The notes under the pieces are model-generated. The model searched no databases. It was not told the origin of the DNA and was given only the letters and a program-made list of their open reading frames with translations. Shown here one piece after another: positions 33,486 through 43,052 of a DNA stretch of 64,000 nt (positions are counted from its first letter, which is position 1; every line of letters starts with the position of its first letter). This DNA is from JBEKTW01 sp049515655. GTDB taxonomy: Bacteria; Bacteroidota; Ignavibacteria; UBA10030; SZUA-254. Made by a program: the position numbers and the translations under genes. Where the stretch lies: the NCBI GenBank assembly GCA_049515655.1, contig JBEKTW010000006.1:1-64000 (forward strand), given 5' to 3'.

Positions 33486-34625
33486 ATGCTACGTAAAATG
33501 ATATACACGTGTTTGATGACTTCGGTATTGTCTCTCTCTGGTTATTTGCAGGCACAAGACGATACGCGGTTGCCCAAAGGTCTTGCTCCTCAAATTAGTT
33601 CTTCCATGGTGGATACTATGGTGAGTGCCTTGAGAAGTCACTGTAAGGACTGGGGGACACAGGCATTGAAACTCTATTATGGAGACACCTATGATGGCAG
33701 GCTGCCTGATTTGGTGGTCTTTGTTGATACCGTCGCTGGTCGGAAGGACTCGTGTTCAGGAAAGTTTGCTCTTTATTGTAAGGATAATAATACTGATAGG
33801 CTTTTCGGAGAGCGCAACGTTTGGGTCATAGTCTTTTCAACATTGAGACTCGATACTGCGATTTACACTATTAAGAAAGATTCAACAGAGTATCTGTCGG
33901 TTGATGAAACAAATAAACAGGTGGGGATAAAAAAATCGTATTCGGTCAAAAAAGATTCGGAAACGAATGCCATTGAAATACGTCGAGAATCATTACAGTT
34001 TGGGGAACAACCGAGTGAAAAATCTTTTGTTGGAGTATTGAATTTAGCTGCAACTGCCCTTGTAGGTACAGCTCTCGGGGCCCAGACTTCAAACGAATCA
34101 ACTCAAGATACTGTGCAGAAGCCAGCTATGAAGAAATTGGGATCGCCTGGGGGTGACAGTTTATTCTTCGGATCGGCGAAATTCAATATAGACATAAACA
34201 CTACCAATAGGTTTGTGATCACCCCAAAGCGAATGCTACCATTCAGGCATATTACCTATAATTTTGTCAATGCAGAAAAATCTTGGATAGCTGCAGGCTT
34301 AGGCTTTGGTTACACGAACACCTATGGACTTACGGACCCAGGACATATTAACGCTTATCTGTTCGGCCACCTGTTCCTTTCGAGGCCATCTCTCCCCCTG
34401 GATTCAAGATCTTATGGAATCACGGTGGGAACAAATCTACTGAAGGACAACCTTTTGAATGATATTATCTTAGGAGTTAGAGTGAGCACCTCATTTGTTC
34501 TCGGTCCTTTGTTCCATAACTATGCTGGCAGTAGCGGTTTAATAATTGGCGGGAATCTCTTTATGACAGACGGTACTAAGGTTCGAAGGGCGGGTTGGTT
34601 CTTTGGGTTAGATTACAAGCTATAG
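33486..34625 (+). CDS. Exported protein with barrel-like C-terminus, unknown function
   Basis: A 379-residue product with a signal peptide (about residues 1-23, ending LQAQ). The N-terminal half contains ALRSHCKDWGTQALKLYYGDTYDGRLPD and charged segments. From about residue 225 the sequence alternates hydrophobic residues and ends GWFFGLDYKL, as in small outer-membrane barrels. No family is recognised. Its AT-richer base composition than the flanking chromosomal genes hints at transfer. It stands alone, 160 bases after the hybrid kinase. Confidence 0.65.
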   Translation: MLRKMIYTCLMTSVLSLSGYLQAQDDTRLPKGLAPQISSSMVDTMVSALRSHCKDWGTQALKLYYGDTYDGRLPDLVVFVDTVAGRKDSCSGKFALYCKDNNTDRLFGERNVWVIVFSTLRLDTAIYTIKKDSTEYLSVDETNKQVGIKKSYSVKKDSETNAIEIRRESLQFGEQPSEKSFVGVLNLAATALVGTALGAQTSNESTQDTVQKPAMKKLGSPGGDSLFFGSAKFNIDINTTNRFVITPKRMLPFRHITYNFVNAEKSWIAAGLGFGYTNTYGLTDPGHINAYLFGHLFLSRPSLPLDSRSYGITVGTNLLKDNLLNDIILGVRVSTSFVLGPLFHNYAGSSGLIIGGNLFMTDGTKVRRAGWFFGLDYKL

Positions 34626-34731
34626 AGAATTGGACAGGTCCCAATCGAAACAAAGCTCCTACAGAGAAAAGAATTCTTGTGTGTTCGGAATTCAACGTCA
34701 TTTCGTGTCATGTACTGCAGCATTACAATGG

Positions 34732-34904
34732 ACTGACCTGACCCTCCAAAAGTCATCCAATTCATGCTTTAGTATATTTGGTTATGAGGAAAATAACTAG
34801 CATTCCAGTTGGCACATAAAACGGGGGCAGGTCAGTAATAGTTCGCATTACCATTGCATTTTTACGGCGGACGTCATGTGCCAATTGCCTCTTAAACGTT
34901 AAAG
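34732..34904 (+). other. Nested inverted repeats, possibly an attC-like or other recombination site
   Basis: ACTGACCTG (34732-34740) is repeated inverted as CAGGTCAGT (34828-34836). TTGGCACAT (34809-34817) is repeated inverted as ATGTGCCAA (34876-34884). The right end GCCTCTTAAACGTTA (34887-34901) resembles the right end of the attC-like site at 45822-45834 (GCCTAAACGTTA). A matching left core was not found, so the call is tentative. Confidence 0.3.
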
Positions 34905-34915
34905 GAGAATACGCT

Positions 34916-35470
34916 ATGGAAACAAAAGATCTAATCCTCATATCCATTGCTCTGGTGTCGGCATTAGTTGCAGTGAGTTCCTATCTACTCAATCGTAGGG
35001 TCTTCATAGGATTTCACGACCTCAATCGGCGTCAAAATGCGCTCAGACTCATTGAACGATGGGATGAAGCGACGCTTGATGCAAGGAAAGCTGTGATGAG
35101 CATTTGGCCTGAATCATTTCACGAAACCAAAGATATCCCGTGGAACGAGATCGAACAAGAAAGAGAGCGCCAAATCGGCTCTCTGAAAAAAGGGGGACAA
35201 TTGGATTCAGGTACAAGACTCATTACTGACCACATGAATACCATCATGAATTATCTTGAGTTGATTGCAGTTGCAGCCTATAACAATGTCGCCGACGAGG
35301 AAATACTCAGCCAAAGTTATGATGTCCCGTTCGACAGATGGTATCGAATACTGAGCGATTTTCGTGAACATGTTTCAAAGCATCGCAAGTACAATCCTTG
35401 GAAGCCCGTTGATAAATTGCATGAGAAATGGTACGAAACACCACACAAACAGAAACCGCAAATAGGCTAA
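34916..35470 (+). CDS. DUF4760-like membrane-anchored protein
   Basis: A 184-residue protein with one N-terminal helix (LILISIALVSALVAVSSYLL) and a cytoplasmic helical domain containing LRLIERWDEATLDARK and MNTIMNYLELIAVAAYNNVADEEIL. The latter is the hallmark I associate with DUF4760-type proteins, whose function is unknown and which often occur in mobile or defence-rich regions. The start follows an AAAGGAG site. It may be a single-gene cassette next to the inverted-repeat element at 34732-34904. Confidence 0.6.
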   Translation: METKDLILISIALVSALVAVSSYLLNRRVFIGFHDLNRRQNALRLIERWDEATLDARKAVMSIWPESFHETKDIPWNEIEQERERQIGSLKKGGQLDSGTRLITDHMNTIMNYLELIAVAAYNNVADEEILSQSYDVPFDRWYRILSDFREHVSKHRKYNPWKPVDKLHEKWYETPHKQKPQIG

Positions 35471-35658
35471 TCGAATCGGCAGACGTCACATAGCAGGCGG
35501 CACAATCTACGTTTACTCATTTGCTGAAGATATGACAACAAGTTTTCGGTCAGCCCCTTACTCATTTGATATAGAAAAAGGGTGTTGCTTAGCACTGCGT
35601 TGTGCCCCCAGGCATTACGTGAAAACAACAACAAAAAACAATCTACTTAGGAGGTTCT

Positions 35659-37368
35659 ATGGCTAATGAATTCCAGGTTAATGGTCAGAATCCGGCTGCG
35701 CTGTTCGCGCTGACACTTTATCGTGGCGATGGCATGGCTCTCGTCGCGATGAATTGGAAGAATGGAAAGCCGCCCGAGAACTTCGTCGGCTTTGCAATCG
35801 AATACAAAGAGCCCGGCGGCGACAAGTTCTTTGTCCTTAAGAACCGGTTGAGTTTCCCGACCACTGGCGGCGCGGTTGACCCGAACCGACTCTCGACCTT
35901 GCGCTCGCCGATTCAAAAATTCCGTTGGGTGCATTTCCCCCGCAACGCCAATCTCCCCGGTGAATTCACCTATCGGGTGACTCCGGCTTTCATGAACGAC
36001 AAGGACGAACTGAGTTACGGCGAGGCGCAGGTGGCGAAGATCGAACTGCGCCGTGAGACGTATCCCGGGCAGCTCAACGTCGCTTACACACGCGGATTCG
36101 TCTCCTCCCAGGCCTTCGTCGAACGGTATAAAACTGTCTCCGATCTCATTCCAGCAAAGGCGCAGGACGGATTGAAATTCGTTCCCACACATCCCAAGAC
36201 GAAGGAAGCCCTTGCCTGGATGGGATTCGAAGCACGGGAGGCTATCCTCGATGTGCTCGACAAGGCGATCGCCGACAAGAAGGCCCAGGTACGCGTGGTT
36301 GCCTACGACCTGAATGAACCCGACGTAGTTTCACGGCTGGAAAAACTCGGTTCGCGGTTGAAGATCATCATCGACAACGACGGCGCTCATGGTAAGCCGG
36401 GTTCAGCCGAGAACCAGGCGGAAAAGCGTCTGTCGGCATCGGCCGGCAAGCTGAACGTAAAGCGGCAGCATATGGGCAAGCTCCAGCACAACAAGACCAT
36501 CGTTGTGGACGGCCCCAAAGTGCAGTTGGCTGTGTGCGGCTCGACCAATTTTTCCTGGCGGGCTTTCTTCGTGCAATCCAATAATGCCGTGGTTTTGCAG
36601 GGTAAGAGCTCGGTCCAGCCGTTCCTCGCAGCGTTCGACAACTACTGGAATAACGGTGATGTGCCCAGCTTCTCCAAGACGGCCTCCGCGAAGTGGACCG
36701 ATCTCGGCTTGAAAGGGATCAACGCGAAAGTCGCGTTCTCGCCGCACTCAACCTCGAATGCGCTCTTGCAGTCGGTCGCGGATGACATCAAAAACTCAAA
36801 AACTTCATCCCTGTTTTATTCGCTGGCGTTTCTCTTCCAAACCCCGGGGTTAATCAAGGACGCAATCGCCACCGTCACGAAGAATAAGGCGGTTTTTGTA
36901 TATGGTATTTCCGATAGAAAGGTCGGCGGCATCGTCTTGCAGAAGCCGGATGGCAACCTTGCGCCGGTCTATCCGGCTGCACTCTCAAAGAACCTGCCCG
37001 AGCCATTCAGATCGGAGCCAACCGGCGGCGGCGGCATCCGCATGCATCACAAGTTCCTGGTTATGGATTTTGATAAGCCGACCGCTCGGGTCTACCTCGG
37101 CTCCTACAACTTCTCTGTACCGGCCGACACCAAGAACGGGGAGAACCTTTTGCTCATTCGCGACCGGCGGATCGCCGTTTCCTACCTCATCGAGGCGTTG
37201 AGTATCTTCGATCACTACCATTTCCGGGTAGCACAGCAGGAGGCGAAGAAGGCGAAGAAGAAGCTTCAACTAGCCAAGTCTCCCCGTCCGGGGGAGGACG
37301 CTTGGTGGAAAGAGTACTACGATCCAAAGAGCATCCGCTACAAAGAGCGTTTACTTTTTAGCCGATAG
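35659..37368 (+). CDS. Phospholipase-D-superfamily protein with two HKD motifs
   Basis: A 569-residue protein after a TAGGAGG site, with no signal peptide. Residues about 1-140 form an N-terminal beta domain of fibronectin-like composition (FAIEYKEPGGDKFFVL). Two PLD active-site motifs follow: His277-x-Lys279-x4-Asp284 with downstream GSTNFS, and His463-x-Lys465-x4-Asp470 with downstream LGSYNFS. Both are intact, so the enzyme should be a phosphodiesterase acting on phospholipid or nucleic acid. The GSTNFS/GSYNFS ends resemble nuclease and cardiolipin-synthase types alike, so the substrate is open. The C-terminal tail is Lys-rich. Confidence 0.88.
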   Translation: MANEFQVNGQNPAALFALTLYRGDGMALVAMNWKNGKPPENFVGFAIEYKEPGGDKFFVLKNRLSFPTTGGAVDPNRLSTLRSPIQKFRWVHFPRNANLPGEFTYRVTPAFMNDKDELSYGEAQVAKIELRRETYPGQLNVAYTRGFVSSQAFVERYKTVSDLIPAKAQDGLKFVPTHPKTKEALAWMGFEAREAILDVLDKAIADKKAQVRVVAYDLNEPDVVSRLEKLGSRLKIIIDNDGAHGKPGSAENQAEKRLSASAGKLNVKRQHMGKLQHNKTIVVDGPKVQLAVCGSTNFSWRAFFVQSNNAVVLQGKSSVQPFLAAFDNYWNNGDVPSFSKTASAKWTDLGLKGINAKVAFSPHSTSNALLQSVADDIKNSKTSSLFYSLAFLFQTPGLIKDAIATVTKNKAVFVYGISDRKVGGIVLQKPDGNLAPVYPAALSKNLPEPFRSEPTGGGGIRMHHKFLVMDFDKPTARVYLGSYNFSVPADTKNGENLLLIRDRRIAVSYLIEALSIFDHYHFRVAQQEAKKAKKKLQLAKSPRPGEDAWWKEYYDPKSIRYKERLLFSR

Positions 37369-37424
37369 CATGTGGACTCACCGGGCGAACTGTTTAGACG
37401 GGGGAAAGGAAGTCTGATTTTGGG

Positions 37425-38783
37425 ATGAAATGCTTTTTGTTTTCCTGTGTCGCATTTTTGGCGACCATCATTGTTCCTTCTTGCCTTGGGAGCCAACCGA
37501 GGCACGACCCTCGGTACTCGAATTGGAAGGATTGGTGGGCATACAGCGACGCTCAAAGAGACAGCCTAAGGCGCCGGTGGACGAAGGCTAGAGCAGAGGA
37601 GATCTTTGATTCGCTCGCGTCCGGCGAAGAAATCCGCGGAGTCGCACTTCTATCAAAGACAAGAGATTGGCGCGACACAACGCGCGGCTATGACCTGCGC
37701 GGAATCTCCGTAGATCCATTGAGGTCAATGACAAGCGACGATGATTTTCGACTGAGAACGCCTCTTCGCAATGCACATCTGGAGGGTGCGTCTCTGAGGA
37801 ACGTTAACTTCACGGAAGCCAATCTGGAGTGTGCGTTCCTTGTCGGTGCAGATCTTAGCGAGGCCAATTTAGTCGCTGCGAACATGCGATATGCGGATAT
37901 GCGATCGGTGCATCTCGAGCATGCTTATCTGACAAATGCCGTTATCCGCAGCGCAAAATTGTGGGATTCTTTCCTCGATCGGGCCGAAATGTACTCAGTA
38001 GATATGGAAGGCGCGGAGCTATTCCGTGCGACCCTCCGCGGCACGATCCTATCGACCTCAAAAATGAAAGATGTCGATTTCTTCCGTGCCGTTTTCGATA
38101 CGACCTATCTCGCCTTTGCCGGCCTTGGTGATGCGAAGATCCGTTACATCTTCTGGGGAGACAAGGGGAGCAGAAGTTACTCCATTGGTGAAGAGGTTAC
38201 CGCCGACACGAGCGATTCGGACTTGAAAACCCAGTTCGCAATGGACACGTACCGTGACCTGGAGAATTTCTATAACAAAGAAGGTCTCTCGGATGTTGCA
38301 AGAGAATTTCATTTGCGCGGACAAGAAGTGCTGACGAAGAGCTACGCCTGGCAGGATCCATACCGGTGGGCTCGATTCATCTTTCTGAAATTGCCGTATG
38401 GCTATGGTTCTCGACCGATCTGGCTTCTATGGTACTCCCTGTGGGTAATCTTGGCCTTTACGGCTGGCTACGCAGGAATCACTCTGCCAAAGACTACAAA
38501 ATCTGGAATCTACATAGTCCGCGAAAATAGCTCCGGAAAGAAAACTGAACATTTGTTGACGTTCAACCAAGGTAAGATATTGGCGGAGTGTTTTTACTTC
38601 AGCGTACTTTCCTTTGCAACATTCGGTTACGGGGCACTCCAGCCGCGCCAGTGGCTGGAATTCTTTCGATGGGAGCCTGTTGAGTTCAAAGCCGTGGGTT
38701 GGGTTCGTATCCTCGTAGGGATTGAGGCTGCGCTGGGAATATACATACTAGCCCTTCTGGTGACGGTGCTTTTCGGAAAATGA
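37425..38783 (+). CDS. Pentapeptide-repeat protein fused to a two-TM K+-channel-like domain
   Basis: A 452-residue protein with an N-terminal signal or lipoprotein-like segment (MKCFLFSCVAFLATIIVPSCLG). A pentapeptide-repeat solenoid (about residues 95-230) follows, with repeats such as A(N/D)LxxA, LEGASLRNVNFTEANLE and ADLSEANLVAANM. The C-terminal third has two or more transmembrane helices flanking LSFATFGYGALQP, which contains a T-x-G-Y-G selectivity filter typical of potassium channels. Known fusions of pentapeptide repeats with ion-channel domains are membrane proteins of unclear physiology. If the N-terminus is exported, the solenoid would face the periplasm, which would be unusual. 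Confidence 0.8.
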   Translation: MKCFLFSCVAFLATIIVPSCLGSQPRHDPRYSNWKDWWAYSDAQRDSLRRRWTKARAEEIFDSLASGEEIRGVALLSKTRDWRDTTRGYDLRGISVDPLRSMTSDDDFRLRTPLRNAHLEGASLRNVNFTEANLECAFLVGADLSEANLVAANMRYADMRSVHLEHAYLTNAVIRSAKLWDSFLDRAEMYSVDMEGAELFRATLRGTILSTSKMKDVDFFRAVFDTTYLAFAGLGDAKIRYIFWGDKGSRSYSIGEEVTADTSDSDLKTQFAMDTYRDLENFYNKEGLSDVAREFHLRGQEVLTKSYAWQDPYRWARFIFLKLPYGYGSRPIWLLWYSLWVILAFTAGYAGITLPKTTKSGIYIVRENSSGKKTEHLLTFNQGKILAECFYFSVLSFATFGYGALQPRQWLEFFRWEPVEFKAVGWVRILVGIEAALGIYILALLVTVLFGK

Positions 38784-38791
38784 TACCCTCA

Positions 38792-38824
38792 GATGACTTC
38801 TGGACGATACGTGCTGTTAAGCAA
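38792..38824 (+). pseudogene. Fossil of the 3' end of a C1 peptidase gene
   Basis: GATGACTTCTGGACGATACG and the following bases encode DDFWTIRAVK, the last ten residues (ending VR) of the papain-like gene at 26062-26829. There the stop TAA follows; here it has become CAA. The similarity continues into the flank (AAGGGTTGCT) and then jumps to the repeat found at 27330. This is the remnant of a second protease copy after a deletion. Confidence 0.7.
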
Positions 38825-39130
38825 GGGTTGCTGCCTCGAAAGGGGACTCCCGAGCGGTGAGCGGACTCTGTTTCCAACCGGTGGATCGGAGCAGAGTCCC
38901 TCACTTGTGTGTTTGTCGGAACGCAACATAACGAATTGTCAATTGCAAATTGTCAGTTGGCATTTGAAAATTGGCAAAAAGTGTCTGACCTGCCCGCCGG
39001 CTTCTTGGCGGGACCATGATTCACATGATTAGAGAATTACCATGATTATCTGGTCGGCATAGCAAACGGGAAAAATTCCCAGGTCAGAATTGGCAATGTA
39101 GAAAAAAACTCAAAAGAATTCACGGAAAAA

Positions 39131-39159
39131 TTGACTTTTAGCGATAGTTCACGTATATT
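39131..39159 (+). promoter_or_regulatory. Sigma70-type promoter upstream of the 1178-residue protein gene
   Basis: TTGACT (39131-39136), 17 bases, TATATT (39154-39159). The predicted transcript has a leader of about 315 bases before ATG 39483, which may hold a small frame or RNA element. Confidence 0.65.
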
Positions 39160-39482
39160 GGCGCCATCATTCCTGGGCCGGGTGTAGGGCAAACAAACCT
39201 CAGAAGAAGGCAAGAGCAATCTGCAGCAACGAAGAGTACATAGGAAGGGGATGCTTCTTGTACATGGTGTTGCAAACTTGTTGGCATGCCTTTCTCCTTC
39301 CATACTCTTTCAAAATCAAAACGAGATCCCGGACCAAGTGTTGAGCGATGAAATGATTCACAGGCAATTCATCGCGGTGACGCGCACGTGTGTGGTGAGC
39401 ATTGCGCCAGGATGAACGTACGCAACGTGCATAGCAGTTGCCATTGCCGCCCAATTCAGTCCAAGTGAAAGGAGTCATATAT

Positions 39483-42400
39483 ATGCGCACCTTACGTTCC
39501 ATCGTCCCCATATTCTTCCTCTTAGTGCTGCTAGTATGTGCAGTACATGCACAACCTCCCCGACTCGGCGGGTTTTACATGGGCCAATTTCTCATTCGGC
39601 CGGATTATCATACAATCAGTGTCCAAGATCTCTCTGAAAGAGGAAACAATCTGTTACGCGATAGCCTGCAACAGGCCGTATCTGAATCCAAACTGTTCGG
39701 GATCCTCAAAAGGCATACATTCTCAGGGACAGGAACTTGCAGAATTGTCTCGCGTTCTTATAGCGTGTCGTTCAAGGACGTGAAGATCACGACTGATGCA
39801 AATCAACATGCCAGGGCTGACCAGGGCACTGCAACGGTAGTCAGATCTCAAGAGCACGATACGTTGAAATACGTTGTTGACGATTGCAAGATACGCATCC
39901 CGCCCCGTAGCATAATCCTCAATCCAGACAAGGCGACATGCAATGCCTTCGTGGATGTATCGGCGTTTTTTGCGGCAAACCTTAATACACTGACGTTCGA
40001 AGGTCAACAGGCAATTTTGTCTGGCGATGGTTCGATATGCGGTACAGACTTCGCGTGCGACAATCAGTTTCTTCCCCGAGAATCACCATTTCAGATTGAC
40101 CTAACCTCTGACGTTCACGATACCATTGCGCTCGGGAACGACACGGAACATCAATACCTGAATAGAGGAATCAGGTTTTCAGCAAGTTCGAGTGAAGATC
40201 TTATAAGGTTCGTAGTGAAGGGCGAAATCCTCGACAAAACCAAATTTTGCCGCCTGGACTACACACTCGACCAACCAACTTGTGACTTAACGCCTGAATG
40301 CGGTTATGATATTAATGTGAAGAGGGGAACAATTACCTACCTTTATAACCTGATATTCGCTCCGGTGAGATCTTCGGGAATTGAAATACTCAATGGCAAC
40401 AGGAGTACAATTGCACGACTGTTTTCTACCATCACACACGACAACTTGGGAAATGCGCTGACAAGGGCTGAGACAGAAGTGTCCATTTCGAGCTCACTTA
40501 TCGCCGACGTATCGCTCCCTGAGATAGTTCAGCCGATTAGTGGAGGACGCATCTCCCTCTCAGACATCGTACTGCAAGTTGATACCGATGGGGCTTTGTT
40601 TGGAAAGGCACCGATTCCGCCCTTTTGGGTCGGTAGCACTTACAAAATAGAATGCTCGGATACCAATGGCTGGCTCTATTTCCCTTCCTGGTGGTTGAAG
40701 TGCGATCCACCGATGCATCAATGCGGCACTTGCTCGGATAGTCTATTGACGGACTTGTATAGATGCCAGAAGTATATTCTACCCTGTCTCAGACGAATCG
40801 ATCCTCTCCACAGGTCGGGAGCAACAGTCCTTGAAGGCAACCTTTCCTTCGTTCCCCCACAACTCCAGGGGGGTACCCTGCACACTCGTTTCTTTGGTGC
40901 TCTCACAATGACCAACTGGGGGGTTTCCGGATCTCTGACGTCCGGTGGATACTCCGTCGTTCCGAGAGGAATGCCTGACACAATGTTGTTTGTTTCACCG
41001 GTGAACAATTCCCTTGTGACAGTAATGAGGGCCGGCAACGCAAAGCCTCCACAGATTACTCCTTTATTTCAACTTGACAGCTTTCAAATCCGGGACATGG
41101 TTATCGACTCGATTGTGTTTTGCAGCAGCAAGATATCGGCGTCCTGCGTCAAGTATATGGTGCATTTCCCCTGGCCTTCATACATTGACGTTACATTTCG
41201 TGATAACACATTGGATGATGCGGGCCGTTTCAGCGAAGCGCGCGGACCTTTACAAGCTTCTTCAGGAGGAAATGCACTTGGTCAATCGTGGCACTATATG
41301 TCAAACCTGGTTATGACACCAAAAGGAGATCTACCCAGGGGAGCACCCCAGGTGTTATGGTTTTGGAGATTGCCCGTCACCTTCGACGCTGACTCCGTGG
41401 TGCTCAAATATAACGAATCGAACGTAAAGGTAAAAAGCGGTACGACCGAGATCCTTCCACTGAATTCCGCTTCCAGGAACGTGCCGGGAATTCTCTTCAA
41501 AGCCCTTATGACTCGAAATGGTTCTTTTAGTTTTTCTGAACTGGAAAGGAAGGACAGTCTGGGCCGATGGCAGGCAAAAAACTTTTATGTTGAACTAGAT
41601 ACAGTCATACTTGCAGGTGATAGAACAAACCCCGTTACACGGAAATGGGATTATCAATGGAGTGGTACAGTGAAGTTGCCATTCTTTGGGAATACGCATA
41701 TGAACTTCATTGTGAAAAACGACACGCTTGAGTCAAATGTTGTGTGCCAATTGGAAGACTTTGTCTCTCTTAACAGCAGTGGTTCGTGCAACCTGACCCT
41801 TACGGTTAACGCGAAAGTACAATTTGATTACCCCACGGGCAAGTTCAGTGGGAATGGACCATCTTATTCATATGGTCAGGGTACCTTATATGGAAAGACT
41901 CTGGACATCAATAGCTACACAAATGCATTTCTTCGCTTAAGCGTCGGTGGTAAAGATACCTGTCTCTCTCATTCTGTGTCGACAACAACTACGGATCTCT
42001 GCAATACTAATGATACAACTGAGCAGCATCTTTATAACTGGACACAGGATGACATAGATCTTGTTTCGTACGATATTGACGCGCGTACTCAGCGTGGAGA
42101 CCCTGCTGGGAGTTGCGGGCGACGTTTTCTGCGGGGGCTGTACAAAGTTTTGAGTATCGTTGGCACCGACACAACGGTTGTCTTTTCGGCTGACCTTGCC
42201 ACATACTATTATATGGATCCGAAGTCCTTTGACTTCACCAATGCACGCTGTGAGACACGGTCAAAGGATCCTGCGGCGAAGCCAATGTCGTTTCACATAC
42301 CCGGTGCAACGCTTCTTGTAGATGATGGCACTATTGCTGGAGCTTTCCACATCTCAATTGCCAGCGATGAATCATCTCCACTCAGCGCAGAGGTTGATGT

Positions 42401-43019
42401 TGAATTCTATCTGAACACTACTTGCCATTATTTCTTCTTCTATGGAAATGCAGAGTTCCAGTACTATATCGGTTTTGGAGGCCAGGTCTTCTTTTGCAGG
42501 GCACCCTATTGTGTAATTACTGGTGACTGTCTTCAACTTCAAGGCTTTCCCTCTCCTTTTCAGAAAATGGCGGATTTTTCAATATGTGAAGATGAATGCG
42601 CAAATACGCTGAAAATCTTAATGTTTGGCCGTGACATTTCATCTAGCGATGTTGTGACGGGTTTTGCCCTGGGGGGCGATGTCAAATTTTCAGTGGGCAT
42701 ATTCGATCTTGAAATGGGAGCGACTGTATTTTATTTTAAAACGGATAATGACCATGTGGGAGCACAACTGTTTGCGGCTGGAAGGTTGGACCTTATTGTT
42801 GCAGAGGCAGTTGTGTCAGCAAACCTGACAGGCGTAAAGACACCAAGCGAGTTCATACTTTACGGGGAACTGTATGGTTGCGCATGTATGAGTGCGTGGG
42901 TCGGACACCTTCAAGCATCTTTTGAAACAAGTGCAACCTATTCAACTACCGATGGCCTGAACTTCGCCTCCCCCAGCCTCGACTTTGAAGCAGGTTGGGG
43001 CGGTTGCACCTGTAGATGA
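39483..43019 (+). CDS. Very large secreted protein, Cys-containing, unknown family
   Basis: Start chosen at ATG 39483 after AAAGGAGTC; it gives a signal peptide (MRTLRSIVPIFFLLVLLVCAVHA), while the longer frame adds a non-signal leader. The 1178-residue mature protein is beta-rich with scattered cysteines, often close together (CDPPMHQCGTCSDS, GCACMSAW, GGCTCR at the C-terminus), suggesting disulfides. The last 150 residues alternate like membrane or amyloid-like strands. No domain family is recognised. The next gene, 33 bases later, encodes an exported FN3 protein and is probably co-transcribed. An extracellular structural or adhesive role is inferred. Confidence 0.75.
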   Translation: MRTLRSIVPIFFLLVLLVCAVHAQPPRLGGFYMGQFLIRPDYHTISVQDLSERGNNLLRDSLQQAVSESKLFGILKRHTFSGTGTCRIVSRSYSVSFKDVKITTDANQHARADQGTATVVRSQEHDTLKYVVDDCKIRIPPRSIILNPDKATCNAFVDVSAFFAANLNTLTFEGQQAILSGDGSICGTDFACDNQFLPRESPFQIDLTSDVHDTIALGNDTEHQYLNRGIRFSASSSEDLIRFVVKGEILDKTKFCRLDYTLDQPTCDLTPECGYDINVKRGTITYLYNLIFAPVRSSGIEILNGNRSTIARLFSTITHDNLGNALTRAETEVSISSSLIADVSLPEIVQPISGGRISLSDIVLQVDTDGALFGKAPIPPFWVGSTYKIECSDTNGWLYFPSWWLKCDPPMHQCGTCSDSLLTDLYRCQKYILPCLRRIDPLHRSGATVLEGNLSFVPPQLQGGTLHTRFFGALTMTNWGVSGSLTSGGYSVVPRGMPDTMLFVSPVNNSLVTVMRAGNAKPPQITPLFQLDSFQIRDMVIDSIVFCSSKISASCVKYMVHFPWPSYIDVTFRDNTLDDAGRFSEARGPLQASSGGNALGQSWHYMSNLVMTPKGDLPRGAPQVLWFWRLPVTFDADSVVLKYNESNVKVKSGTTEILPLNSASRNVPGILFKALMTRNGSFSFSELERKDSLGRWQAKNFYVELDTVILAGDRTNPVTRKWDYQWSGTVKLPFFGNTHMNFIVKNDTLESNVVCQLEDFVSLNSSGSCNLTLTVNAKVQFDYPTGKFSGNGPSYSYGQGTLYGKTLDINSYTNAFLRLSVGGKDTCLSHSVSTTTTDLCNTNDTTEQHLYNWTQDDIDLVSYDIDARTQRGDPAGSCGRRFLRGLYKVLSIVGTDTTVVFSADLATYYYMDPKSFDFTNARCETRSKDPAAKPMSFHIPGATLLVDDGTIAGAFHISIASDESSPLSAEVDVEFYLNTTCHYFFFYGNAEFQYYIGFGGQVFFCRAPYCVITGDCLQLQGFPSPFQKMADFSICEDECANTLKILMFGRDISSSDVVTGFALGGDVKFSVGIFDLEMGATVFYFKTDNDHVGAQLFAAGRLDLIVAEAVVSANLTGVKTPSEFILYGELYGCACMSAWVGHLQASFETSATYSTTDGLNFASPSLDFEAGWGGCTCR

Positions 43020-43052
43020 GAATAGCAAAACAAACCATAATTGGAGTTAGCC

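Larger units (their letters stand above)
38784..39482. other. Intergenic region with protease fossil, repeat and promoter
   Basis: About 700 bases. It opens with the protease fossil, then carries a direct copy (38815-38990) of the repeat at 27325-27490. From 39131 it has a sigma70-like promoter. A 54-codon frame at 39251-39415 is present but has a poorly spaced ribosome site and no homology, so it is not called a gene. Confidence 0.6.

Noticed and set aside
35647..36192. Minus-strand frame opposite the phospholipase-D-like gene
   Set aside because: Antisense shadow of a gene with intact HKD motifs.
37372..37381. GTGGACTCAC after the phospholipase-D-like gene, similar to the 3' arm of the modules
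   Set aside because: No matching GGGTCC arm or comparable promoter lies upstream of that gene, so it is probably chance.
39251..39415. 54-codon frame in the leader of the 1178-residue protein gene, preceded by GGAAGGGG
   Set aside because: The ribosome site touches the ATG and the product has no recognisable feature. Kept only as a remark in the intergenic entry.
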